Below, piece after piece: positions 53,900 to 64,000 of a stretch of DNA of 64,000 nucleotides (within the stretch, counting starts at the first letter, position 1; each line of letters opens with the position of its first letter). The position numbers and the translations under genes were made by a program. Under the pieces are notes generated by a model. It made no database searches. It was given only the letters and a program-made list of their open reading frames with translations, and was not told the origin of the DNA. The stretch is from the NCBI GenBank assembly GCA_009767595.1, contig VSDK01020320.1:6627-70626 (forward strand), given 5' to 3'. This stretch comes from Symbiodinium kawagutii (taxonomy: Eukaryota; Sar; Dinophyceae; Suessiales; Symbiodiniaceae).

Positions 53900-56800
53900 A
53901 TACTCAAGCATTGAACAGAATGAAACAAACAAAAGGGTGAAACGCAAAGTGAGCAATGCAGCTTCAGTGAATGGCCCAAGGATTTCTTTTCATGCATGGC
54001 ACATTTTGACAGGTTGGCTTGCAGCCGGAGGTTGTGACTAAAACGGTACCATTCTTGGAGAGAAATTTGGTATGTCCAAGAAAGTAAGAGAGAGAAGAGC
54101 AAGCCGGGCATGCAGTAACTTTGTAGGTTGGGAAGGGTAAATCTCAATCATTCGTCGTTCGATGCAGGCCTTGATGTGTGCATACTTGCATGGTGGTCAT
54201 TGGCCAGTAGTACTTGAGCTGCCACCTCAGCTCCGCAGCAGACATTCCGAATCCTTGGGCAGCTTGTACTAGATATATAAGATGTATGTATCAATTTACA
54301 CCGTAATGATATAGGATATTGTAGGATTCGTTTATACTTTGTACATCTCTGTACTGTGTATACACATATATACAAGTACATACAAGTACATTTGCAAAAT
54401 ACATGCATTAATATGATTTAATATGCACATTTGAGATGCACCTTTCACAGACATTTGAACGACTGGGCCCGACACTCCTCCCAGCACCTGCATTTGTTCG
54501 AGGCTTCTGGACGTGATGCGAGACAATGGAGAAGAGTCCAGGACCCAAAGTTGAGCAAATTCAAAATTTCATCCATAGAAATTGGTGTGAAATGGTGCAA
54601 TGATACTGCATAACGGTTTCAGTGCTTGACGGTAGAATATCACAAGAACCATGGTTGACTATGCATTTCATGCTGCAAATCAATGGTTAAGAAACGTGGG
54701 CAGTGCTGAAAGGCCAAATCATATTATGCTGACCTCGGTGTTTGAATCTCAGCGACTTGGGAGTTCCTTCTCGCTGCTTCTCATTCTGAATGATGTAGAA
54801 ATGCTTCTTTCTCAATATCAACTGATTTTTGCCTTCCAGGATCGGTGCATGTTTGCGGAGAGGAGATTTTGCCGGAGGGCTCAGAAACAATATGATGACT
54901 TAGTTTTAGCATTTACCAACAGAGTTTTCATTTTAGTTCTAGCCTGCGCATGCTGATTTATCCACAGAATCCTGCTGGAGAACAGACTATGTTTAGTCTT
55001 CTAAGCATCTATGATCTTTGCAGCAGAAAGCCTACTTTGTACCCCACCGACCTATGACCTTTGCAGCTCAAAAGCCGTGACCACGACTCTTAAACCCCGA
55101 AACAATATGACTGCATTTGATTCCACAGATTTGAAAAAAGGCTTGGCTAAGAGCTGGCTTTCGCCCCCAAGAGGATGATCGACCCAATTTCCATTACTTT
55201 CTTTGGTTCACAGTTCTCCGCGTTGCCTTCTTTTAACCCCAGAATGCCCAGTATGCGACAGATGTCACCGAGGCATTTGCTGTGAAGTGGAAGGTTGAGA
55301 TGGAAGCATTGGGCGTCCAGCCATATTTGACCACATACGTTTTCCTTATTGCACTGGCAGCTGAGGCAGGGCACCAGGAGACAGCTGAAGATGGAAGATA
55401 GATCAAGAGAGAAGAAACATGAAGAAATAACAAGAAATGATAAGAAATGCAAGAGGAGCAGAGAGGAGCAGAGGATTGGCAGAGGATAGCAGGATGTCAG
55501 CAAAGCGGAAGAAGTAACGTTCAAGAAAGACGAAAGGCAGCAAGGCCAAGAAGCCCAAGACGATTCTCGACCGAGCTATTTGTCGTCATTTCTCCGGCAC
55601 TGTTTTCTTTGAGCAAAAGTGCTATGTGAGGCTCAAGAGTGGAAATGGGTGCAGTACCTGTTAGCAGAGAGTCTCGCAAGGTCCGGAGCTTCGTTCTTTG
55701 TGCGTTGTACATCGTTGTACATCGTTTTTTCCAACTGTTGGATAGCTCCACACCATTGCCCTGTGGAAAGGTATCCCCTGGCCGACAACTTCGATGTCCG
55801 CCAGGTCCGCTGTGGCGCAGAAGCCTGGTGCGTCAACGAAGCTTTCACACACGAAATGCTCACGACTTCACTACCAGTCACTACCAGTCACCTCCATTGC
55901 TTTGGCTCAGCTGAAGATTTAAATAGAAATCAAATCACGGCAAAGGCAATTCCTGGCATGTCACGTTTCAAGCCTTGCAACCACTGGGTCAATTCTAAGT
56001 TTCAGTTCAGACGGACACTTTGTCGACAATTTCTTGCTGTGGACATGTGTGGAAAGACATTGGCAGATCATGCGCAGTTCTCTGCCTCAAGGGCATGTGA
56101 GAGGCATACATGCTTCAATTAACTTGGTAACAGTACGCAATTGATTGTAATTGTATATTTTTTCGTTTAATGTCGGAGGGATTGGACGATGCGACGCAAT
56201 GCTTCACCGCTGAAAGCTGCAGGTGTGACACTTGCTAGGAAAAGGAGGAACATATGCAAATGACAAGAAATGCCCACATACAAGCAGGACAACAAAGTGA
56301 TATTCGTTGCCTGGCTAGCAGATTGTTATATCGGACGATCAGTCTTGTGCAATGTGCACTATTCTGATTATTTCCCGACACGCCTGCCATCGCCTGCCTG
56401 TCCACCAAAGTAGCATGATGCTACGGTGGTCGAAACTGAAATGGTTGTGCCAGTGCCGGTGCCGCAGGGGTGGTGTCAGATGGTGCTCGTGGAGAGGTTT
56501 GGCGAGCAGTCGCGCTTCAGGCCTGGTGGCATCATGTGACAGGAAGACTTGTTGCAGGCATTGAGGCATTGAACGTTTTCATGCGCCGATTCTTGTGAGT
56601 TCAGTGCCGGTTTTCCATGTCCCAACTATAAAACTGAGTTGTTTCAGGCGCACCTGCTCGGAAAGCCGCCACAACCAGTTCGCACAAGAAGTGCGTCGCC
56701 TCACATCTCACAGGCATGTGTATGGAAACTGCGACATTTCCCAATCAGAAAACTGTTTGGTTTCTGGATTCTTCTTACGGCCCTGGTGTCGCTGGTGGGG

Positions 56801-58440
56801 TCCTTGCTTCATTGTCTCCTCCAATTCTTGTTCAGGTGTCTCCCACCTTTTCTGTGTTTCTCGTTTGGTCTCCCCAAAGGGGGCACCCACACTGCTGCAC
56901 AAGATTCCCGCTTTGCTGTTTCCTTCAGTTTATTTGGGATCACCTTGTGTTTTGTTTTTTGATGCGGTGTGTAAGAGATTTTACTTGCTGCATCCTGGAA
57001 AGTATGACCTCTGCAGGAAAGAGCATTGCGATCTGTGGAACCTTCAAGGACAGCCTCGCAATATTTCGCAGTGAGGTCTGGGTGCTTTGAAGCTTCTCAA
57101 GCTTGAGAGCAGGAGTGCTCCTTCCTCGGGATTACGTGTTTGGCTTAGCAATGGATAAAGAACAATGATGAAAAATGTCAGGGAAACTGCCTTTTTGAGG
57201 ACATGCAGAACTTGGTTATGACGAAAAGCTTCGCAGACACCAGGTGTCGCAGTGCTGCAGCAGTCTTCCCCCCGTAGCGCAGTCTTTCGCTATGTGCATT
57301 GAAGGCGTCTTTGACTCTGGCGCAGCGAATGGGCCTGGTGGCTGAGCCGGCACAACCACTCACAAGTGTGTCTGAGTCTCATTGCTTCATATTGGTTCAT
57401 ATTGGTTCAAGTGCATGCAGTGCACAGACTTCAATGCAGCCTAGAAATTGCCAAGGCAATGGGATCAAGTCAAACATGCATCTGATTCTCGCCAAGACAG
57501 CGAAGTACCATGTAGCATCTGCGAGGTTCTCAGATCATTTGCTTATTGATCTTACTGCTTGTGGTACTTGCTTTCGCACCCCAAGTGCGAGGTCTGGACG
57601 ATTTTCGGACACGACCCCAGGTCATACTCAGTCATGCCCTCAGAGCGTTTGACAAGATACCTAGCCGAGCACTGAAAAATGCAGTGGAAGTCAGGCTGCA
57701 GCCATGTTTTCCATGGTGAGTGACAATCTCAGATCTTGATGGAATGATCAACCATAGCGTGATTATGCAAAGAAATCTAATGTGAGCTATTTTTCTTCTT
57801 CAGTGCAACCGTTGCGGCGTTTCTGATCTGGTCGGCCTTGCGACTTTTGTGTCGTCGCAGGCTGTGATTTCTGTGCAAGCTGCGCTTGGGATAATTTGTG
57901 TGTGCATGGCATGGTGCGGTTGGCAAAACGATGTACATGTGCTTTTAAGTTTCTGTGTATTTCGAATGACCCGTGCTGCTCAGGTGTTTAAGAAGCTTCG
58001 AGAGGTTTGCTGGAAAGAGGCATTGCCCGCTTTGCTGGGTCCCTGGTTTGGTTGCAATATTGAGTCTGCCTATCATGCACTTTGGTTGAATGTCCTAGCA
58101 GTTTTGTTGAGAACACCTGTGAATTTCAGGTCGATGTCCCTACTTTGATGCGACAATTCACCATTCAGGACTGATGGCTGGAAGCTAAGATCGCAGAGAA
58201 GAACCTGGTACAGACTTTCGCACAGACTTGTAACTTGATTCTCGGCATTTTTCCCTCGACTTCTGGGGGCAGAACTCGGTTCTGCATTGCAAAAGCTAAG
58301 GCAGCTAAGGGTAGAACTCCGTAGAACTCGGGTTCCGAAAGGGCGGAGCGTCGATCTATTCTTCAGCAATGGGGGAGACCAGGGAGACCTCAGTCCTATA
58401 CAGTGACACTTCACATTTGTAAACTTCCTACCCCAGCCAC
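53900..58440. other. Unassigned stretch with short 10-bp duplications
   Basis: No gene recognised. TA-rich at 54270-54420. Decamer duplications occur at 55703-55725 (ATCGTTGTAC), 55870-55893 (CTACCAGTCA), 57381-57410 (ATTGGTTCAT, three copies) and 58311-58330 (GTAGAACTCC). A frame at 57985-58130 (VFKKLREVCWKEALPALLGP) is exon-like without a family. A short island at 56646-56711 before CACAG|GCATGT may be an exon with a GC donor. Confidence 0.35.
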
Positions 58441-58480
58441 AACCACCCCCATCCACCCCCATCCACCCCCATCCACCCCC
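58441..58480. repeat. ATCCACCCCC minisatellite, 10-bp unit, 4 copies
   Basis: The first copy is AACCACCCCC, then three exact ATCCACCCCC. Further decamer duplications follow at 58596 (GTCGATCACC) and 58678 (GTTAGCCCAT). Confidence 0.95.
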
Positions 58481-59280
58481 TCTGGTCCTCGGCCACGCTG
58501 TGTCACGTGGTCGCAGGCTTCCACCCCGAGCTCGACTCCCTTTCTTTCTTTGAGCTTCGGGGCATGACCGGCGTACACAGGAATCGTATGGAATGGTCGA
58601 TCACCGTCGATCACCAGACATCAATTCGCCACCTGCTGTTTCAACCTGCAGCTTTTGCGCACCTCTGAGCCTCAAGTTAGCCCATGTTAGCCCAGCTGAA
58701 GCTCTTGCGCCAGCGTTAGTCTTGCGTGAAAGCTCTTTTTGTGGAACGCTTTGAGTGTGCTTTTGGGAAGTTGTGGAGCTAGAGAAAAAAACATGGTGCG
58801 GGAAGATGTGTCTTCTTGGGGCATTGTTCCGATCTTCCCAGAGGTTGCAACCTAGTCTTCTATTGGCATCCGCTCGTTGACTTTAAAAGAAGCGCCTGTG
58901 GAACTTTTGAAGTCAATTTCACACAAGTTCACTATGTTTACTGAAGTTCACTGTTTACCTTGAGAATGTTTACGTATGTTTATACACTCCTTGAGAATGA
59001 CCACGTTCACATAAGTCGACTACGTTGAAGTGAACTGGAGCTGGCTCCAAGGTTTGGAGGAAGAAGTGTGCGAGCCGTATCCAACGCGCATGGCGTGGCT
59101 ACATGAGCCGCAAAGAGCCCTGCTCCAAGATGCCTTGGCTGAGTCGTGCCTCTGTGACACGTAGTGATACGATGCATTACACAGGAAGTGCACATGAACA
59201 GTATCCACACATCTACAGAGTATCAAATTTCTGAAGCGCAATAAGCGTGTAGTGTCATGCGGTCTCGTGTGATTTTACAA
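58481..59280. other. Unassigned stretch
   Basis: Open frames on both strands are short and biased. Nothing recognised beyond the two decamer duplications at 58596 and 58678. Confidence 0.4.
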
Positions 59281-59330
59281 TGTTATGCAATGGAATGCAA
59301 GGGAATGGCATGGAACACAATGTAGTTCAA
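59281..59330. repeat. Degenerate TGGAATGCAA decamers
   Basis: TGTTATGCAA, TGGAATGCAA, GGGAATGGCA, TGGAACACAA and TGTAGTTCAA align at 10-bp steps. ATGTAGT-like words continue to about 59650. Confidence 0.6.
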
Positions 59331-59979
59331 TGCTCTATCATTAGATGGGTTGTCGCAATGTCCTGTGATGTGTTGATTGAACGGCAATGGCAATGAGATT
59401 GAATGTAGTACAGCGTATGTAGTGGTGTTTAGTCTATATATACGTATTGATGTAGTGCATTGTGATGTCTTGATGTGTATAATGTTGTAGATAAAGTGTA
59501 CTGAATATTGAAGTCCTATAGTGTAGCATCCAGTATAATGCTATGTAATCTTCCGTGTCAGTGTCGCCATGAAGTCGAACAAAGTCCCATGCGTGTTCAA
59601 AGTAGTATGATGTAATGCAAAGCCTAATGTACGGGCAATCGATGCAACAAATATCGAAATATAGATCAAACACACATTGGGCATATCACACGACAACATT
59701 TAATGCAATGTCACTCGACAGGTAAAGTCATGCATAGCAGCGGCATAGCATCGCGCATGCAGATGTGCTGAATTCGAAATGTGTTGCACGAGGCTGTATC
59801 ACGAGCTGCGAGATCCCAACGTTCGTAAAGAAGCTCCTGCATTGCCAGAGCCTGAGGGCTCGCGGGGTCTCAGGCATGTGGCACCTTGCAATCGAATTTG
59901 CAATGTCTTCAAAGCTTTCTATTTGAAAAAAATCTAAATCTGCTAAGTTTTATATTATCGTTCTACATTTCTTTTCTCA

Positions 59980-59982
<3 letters not shown>
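59331..59982. other. ATGTAGTG-rich and unassigned
   Basis: Low-complexity T/A/G words up to about 59650, then nothing recognised. Confidence 0.4.

Positions 59983-60011
<29 letters not shown>
59983..60011. repeat. (TC)n microsatellite
   Basis: 29 bp of TC; it could serve as a polypyrimidine tract for an exon following at about 60100. Confidence 0.97.
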
Positions 60012-60013
<2 letters not shown>

Positions 60014-61484
60014 TCTCTGAGGCATCGGCGTTGTTTTGGCAAAGCACTTCAGGCACCAAAACTCGTTCACACTGCACTGGAGACTTGCGTCACTTGTTCC
60101 CCGTGTGCTGGTACGGAAGACGCAGGCCCTTGGCGGCAAGTTGGAGAAAGCGTGTGAGGTCACGCGCAAATCGCTGGGGTACGTTGGATTGGTTTTGTTT
60201 GTACATGAGGGTAATGCAACAAAACGTCCTAGTGCAGAAGGTGATGTGAAGAACCTTGTGCAATCCCCTTGTCGTGGTGAGGACCATGAAGATGCCTTGG
60301 AAAAGTTCTTGCGGGAGACCAAAGTGTGGCTGCAAGAATCGAAGCATTTTGGGTTAGAAGAATTCACAAGACTTTATTCATTTAAGAATTCATTCGATTT
60401 CATTTTCAATTTGTCAATTTAATCATCACTGTTGGAGGAGTTGGATGGAAGTGTGGCACAGAGTTCTGCATTGATTCGTCGAGAACCAAGTGTGATGGAG
60501 TTTTTGTGCGATGGTCATTGATTTTGTGTGATCTCAACACAGTACTATGTTAGCCGTCCTTACACGTGTTGAGGTGAAAGTCTTTGTGGCTTTGAGGAAC
60601 TCCACTCAGGCTTTGGGCGAAGAAATCTATTTATTGAGGCTGATTGAAATAAGTTTATATCATTCTGTATCTATATCCACCATCCACACATTTGGGCAGA
60701 CATTCAGGTCTGGTAGTTCCGGCTCAAGCTGCTTCTACTTCCAAAGAGGCATGTGAGTGGAATTGGAGAGGGTAAGTTTGTCATGGCATAAAATTTGATC
60801 TGAAGGCAACATCGACAGATCCCGCTCAAACAGAAGAAGGCACGCTTGGTTGGAAATGCAAACAAGACTATTCACCCAAATCAGGTGGACTACACTAGGT
60901 TGCTACATTGTAGCAGATGCAAGATATAAATGGCACAGACATGATAAGGAAGAGCAATGCCATGCAGTGTAATATTTGTTTGCAATTCTTCGCGTCTATG
61001 ATGAAGCACAGCTAACAGGTGTGCTGACACGGTTGGAATATTAGGCATCACATGGAACCACATGGAACTAGTACCATCGACTGTTTCTGCAAGGTGCCAA
61101 GTGGTCATGGTCAACCGCTCGAAAGGCTGCACGAAGAGCCTCGGATTGCATCAGTTTGGCTTCTGTTTCTACAGAAGTTCTGAGAGAAGAACTTCTTTGG
61201 TTTACATCTTTTGAGAGTCTGAGAGAAGAACTTGAGGTCGCGGAGAAGAAGTTGATTGTCCCATTTGTTTTCAGCCCTGTCATTTGGCGGATCGACAGAG
61301 TGGCGAACTAAGCTTCTGCAAGCAGTGTTGCACACGAGCGCAAGACACGTTTGAGTTGAAGAAAGCACCAGGTGATCGGGTAGAGCTATTGTCGTGCTCA
61401 CATGCCTGGGGCTTAGAATGGGAAGATTTGAGGTTCATATGTACTGTGCAGCGTGCATATGCAAACATCTAAGAGGCCCGACTC
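60012..61484. other. Unassigned, possible exon near 60110-60290
   Basis: The frame at 60036-60422 (+) includes VRKTQALGGKLEKACEVTRK, then SLGYVGLVLFVHEGN, and is the most protein-like text here. No family or clear borders. A decamer duplication CATGGAACCA lies at 61051-61070. Confidence 0.3.
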
Positions 61485-61661
61485 ATGCAAGATCAAGAGA
61501 GCCAACATGATTTTGTCCAAAACTATCTCAAATGCATCGCAAGCGGAAAACTTTGTCAAACGGCATCAAAGAAACTCAAAGATATCGTCGTCGACGTCAG
61601 TGACATCAACGAACTTTTCCACTCACCCTCAGCACTGTGCGAAGTGAAGTTTTTGAAATGA
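61485..61661 (+). CDS. Small ORF of 58 codons, unknown
   Basis: ATG to TGA: begins MQDQESQHDFVQNYLKCIAS, then KKLKDIVVDVSDINELFHSP, and ends CEVKFLK. An amphipathic, compositionally balanced peptide with no repeat, which reads better than the overlapping frame at 61453-61647. It could be a last exon, with the ATG internal. No family recognised and no start context to judge by. Confidence 0.35.
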   Translation: MQDQESQHDFVQNYLKCIASGKLCQTASKKLKDIVVDVSDINELFHSPSALCEVKFLK

Positions 61662-62143
61662 AACCTCCATGCTCGAGCCGGTCACACCGCTCTACTCCAT
61701 GGACCGTTGCATCTACTAACAGTGTCTTTTATTCAAATAGTCAAGCAATTGTATGAAAAGAAATGTAATAGTCTCCATTCATCATTTGCAGATGTATGGA
61801 CACACCATGGCTCGGCTCCGACTCAGAGCGAAGCCTTCCTTCAGAAGTGCGACTGCGAACACCTTTCCTTGGAGAAGCCTGAAATCAGAATCAGAATAGT
61901 TTAGAGATGTTTAGAGGAGGTCCCACAAGTCTAGGCAAAATGAATCTGCTTGGCTGACAATGGCGAGAGCCGGGTTTAGTTCTTTGACGTGCACTCCTGC
62001 TGATGAAACTCCAACATGATTTACCCCGCGCTTTCTAGACGTTTCTATGGGCCAAAACTCTGCAGCGCTTTTATTTGCGGATTTGAAAGCAGTCGCAGGT
62101 TCTAGATCATACATTTGAAACTTGCAATGTGGAGTTGGGAAGA

Positions 62144-62250
62144 AGGAAACCAAAGGAAACCAAAGGAAACCACAGGAAACCAAAGGAAACCAAAGCAAAC
62201 CAAAGGAAACCCAAGGAAACCCAAGGAAACCAAAGGAAGCCAAACGAAAC
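62144..62250. repeat. AAAGGAAACC minisatellite, 10-bp unit, about 11 copies
   Basis: The longest decamer array in the window. Variants carry ACAGG, AAGC, CCAAGG and GAAGCC, so it is older than the exact arrays. One strand is entirely purine plus CC. Confidence 0.97.
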
Positions 62251-63356
62251 CTTGAAATTTGCTTCTTTCATTTTTGACCTTTGCTGCATCCGCATCAGTT
62301 TCCGAGGTTTTTCATCGCTGCTGCATCGTCTCCTTCGAGTCATTTCACGTCTTCGAGGTCCGGAGCTGAACTGTCGAACACTGAATACAAGGAATTCAAG
62401 GAATTCAGGCAGAAACCCATGGAAGCCCCTTGACCCGTAACGAGTTACAAATCAGACATGCTGTCGCTGTTACGAGGTGCACTTGTGTTCGATTCTCAGG
62501 TTTGGCTTTCTCAAAGTCAGAAGACAGAGAAGCAGAGTACAGAGAGAGATAGAGAGTATCAAGAGAAAGAGAGAACAATAGAGAATAGAAGAGCTAGAGC
62601 GAGACTTTTAAGTTTTGTCTTTCCGATGCCCCATCTAGGCCCAGTTTGCCGACAGACCTACGACCGACGTCCCTGGAATCATGAGGACCAACCTGAGTTG
62701 ATGAAGTTATCAAGTTGTGTGTGTTGTGCGACAAAACGAATGATCCCAATGTCCGCGAGGTCGCAAAACCGCCGCGCCCTGCGGCTGACGGCGCTCTTCG
62801 ACTGAAGAGTTAGGAGCTGAGACAAAAGAAGAGACAGAGAAAAAGATTTCAGAGATATTTAGAGATATTCTGAGTATTCAAAAGATTTAAAAGAGTGAGA
62901 ATCAGATTGAGAATTCAGATGAGACAATCTGTTCAATCTGAGACAGTCTGATCAATCTGAATTCAGAGACTCATTTGACGAATTTGTGACATCCTACCCT
63001 TTGTGACTCCGGAGAGTCTGATTTGTCGTTGGGTTTTGTCGTGTCCTGAGGTGCATTCTCAGGACCCAAAGCTGGTCCACCTCGGGCTCCAAGGTGCCAC
63101 AACACATCCAAATCCACACGAAATCCATAGGAATTCCATTGGAATCCCATAGGAATTCCATAGATGACCTAAGGTTTTCAAAGTTTTTGTGAGTTTCTTG
63201 CAGGCTGAACTACAGAGTCCTACATTGAAAGTGGGACGCAAGCTTACGGAAATCTCAAGCAAGAGATACGCTATGCATCAGTAGCTCTTAGACAGCCCAC
63301 AAGTGGCTCCAAGACGGGCCAAAGCAGCCTGCAAAACTTGAAATGTCAAAACGGAA
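62251..63356. other. Unassigned, purine-rich patches
   Basis: AGAGA-rich at 62518-62600 and 62820-62970, including AGAGATATTT decamers at 62841-62870 and drifting AATCTGA words. No gene recognised. Confidence 0.4.
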
Positions 63357-63893
63357 ATGGCAACAGAAGTGAATTTCTCCGTGTCACGGGACTGCGAAGG
63401 GCTGGCTGTTGCTTTTCATGAATCTTGCCAGTTGTACAACCTCGTCCTCCTGAAATGCTTGAAGTTCGGAAATGCCTTAAAGGCCATTGCGTTCTGGAAG
63501 GAGCCATGTCAGCAATTCATGACACAAAAAGCTCAGCAGTTCAATAGTCAGTGTGATCCCTGGAAGGACTACTTGGACTCTGGTATTTCCTCCACCAATG
63601 CCGTGCTTTCCACATGCGAGGCAAGGATGGGCTTCAGTCTCGTATCTTTAAGCGATGAAAATGCAAGGAAACGGCGGTGAATGCCAAGAATCAGGAAAAT
63701 CAAATCTGACTTGTTTCATTTTGTTGCCCTCGGTGCGAAGGACTTAGATTGGAATCAGTTCGAAGATCTTTGCGACGAGTGCCGGCCTTTGATCACCGTT
63801 CAACATGCAGCAGGGCATGCAGGGCTATCGTTTTCTTTTAAAGTTCACCCAGGCTGGGACCAACTGGCTGGGTGCAGGCCTGTTCTACGATGA
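63357..63893 (+). pseudogene. 177-residue frame interrupted by one in-frame TGA
   Basis: ATG at 63357, 107 codons, TGA at 63678-63680, then ATG at 63681 in the same frame and 70 more codons to TGA at 63891-63893. Both halves read as ordinary globular protein: first half MATEVNFSVSRDCEGLAVAF, SCQLYNLVLLKCLKFGNALK; second half KSDLFHFVALGAKDLDWNQF, EDLCDECRPLIT. The join is NARKRR-stop-MPRIRKIKSD, basic on both sides. A single nonsense change in a decaying gene is the simplest reading. A hidden intron, sequencing error or stop readthrough are alternatives. No family recognised. Confidence 0.4.
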
Positions 63894-64000
63894 GCTTTGT
63901 TGAAGTTGATTTGCTCTAATTGCATTTGCAAAGTTTCGCACACATATGCCTTGACATGCTTGGACTCGTCTTTGACTTTCTGGCGGCAATTTCGGCTCGC

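Noticed and set aside
1-64000. CRISPR arrays, bacterial ribosome binding sites, phage or plasmid genes
   Set aside because: Short tandem repeats have no spacers of constant length and no cas genes; gene structure and LINE/PPR content are eukaryotic.

Overview
This window looks like nuclear DNA from a dinoflagellate, probably a Symbiodiniaceae-type genome. The call rests on gene style, not on a marker gene. Coding signal comes as short exon-like islands flanked by pyrimidine tract plus AG acceptors, with GT and sometimes GC donors. There is a decayed LINE of the zinc-finger / APE endonuclease / reverse transcriptase / RNase H type, dense microsatellites and minisatellites, assembly gaps (runs of N), and at least one gene family (PPR) that dinoflagellates use heavily. 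There is no bacterial operon structure, no rRNA and no convincing tRNA. Most of the 64 kb is intron or intergenic sequence.

Layout. 1-1640: unassigned, with a GC-rich hairpin cluster at 663-910. 1641-6575: the LINE, 5' half broken by frameshifts and 3' half open for 856 codons. 6.6-8.9 kb: no gene, but a hairpin-rich block at 7740-8110. 8.86-10.14 kb and 11.39-11.95 kb: two large trinucleotide arrays in opposite orientation, separated by T-rich DNA. 12-17.3 kb: short repeats, a 71-nt three-way-junction inverted repeat (14918-14988) and a 107-bp Stowaway-like MITE (16840-16946). 17366-18451: the one clear complete gene, intronless, joining a TPR-like region, a glutaredoxin-like fold lacking the CGFS cysteine, a SANT-like segment and an Nbp35-like cysteine cluster. 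18.5-30 kb: intergenic or intronic, with exon candidates at 23.3, 26.0, 28.0 and 28.6 kb. 30094-30697: a foldback element with a GGAAGCAA-type satellite core and a perfect 9-bp target-site duplication. 31-48.8 kb: mostly unassigned, with a Glu-rich ORF at 40 kb and an exon candidate at 45.3 kb. 48.8-53.9 kb: an exon-rich PPR gene or pseudogene, about one repeat unit per exon and several frame breaks. 54-64 kb: unassigned with minisatellites, a small ORF at 61.5 kb and a 178-codon frame split by a single TGA at 63.4-63.9 kb.

The genes do not form a visible pathway. The Grx-like protein suggests cytosolic iron-sulfur handling, and the PPR gene suggests organellar RNA binding. The most striking diffuse signal is at sequence level: many unrelated tandem duplications have a repeat unit of about 10 bp, close to one turn of DNA, scattered across the window.
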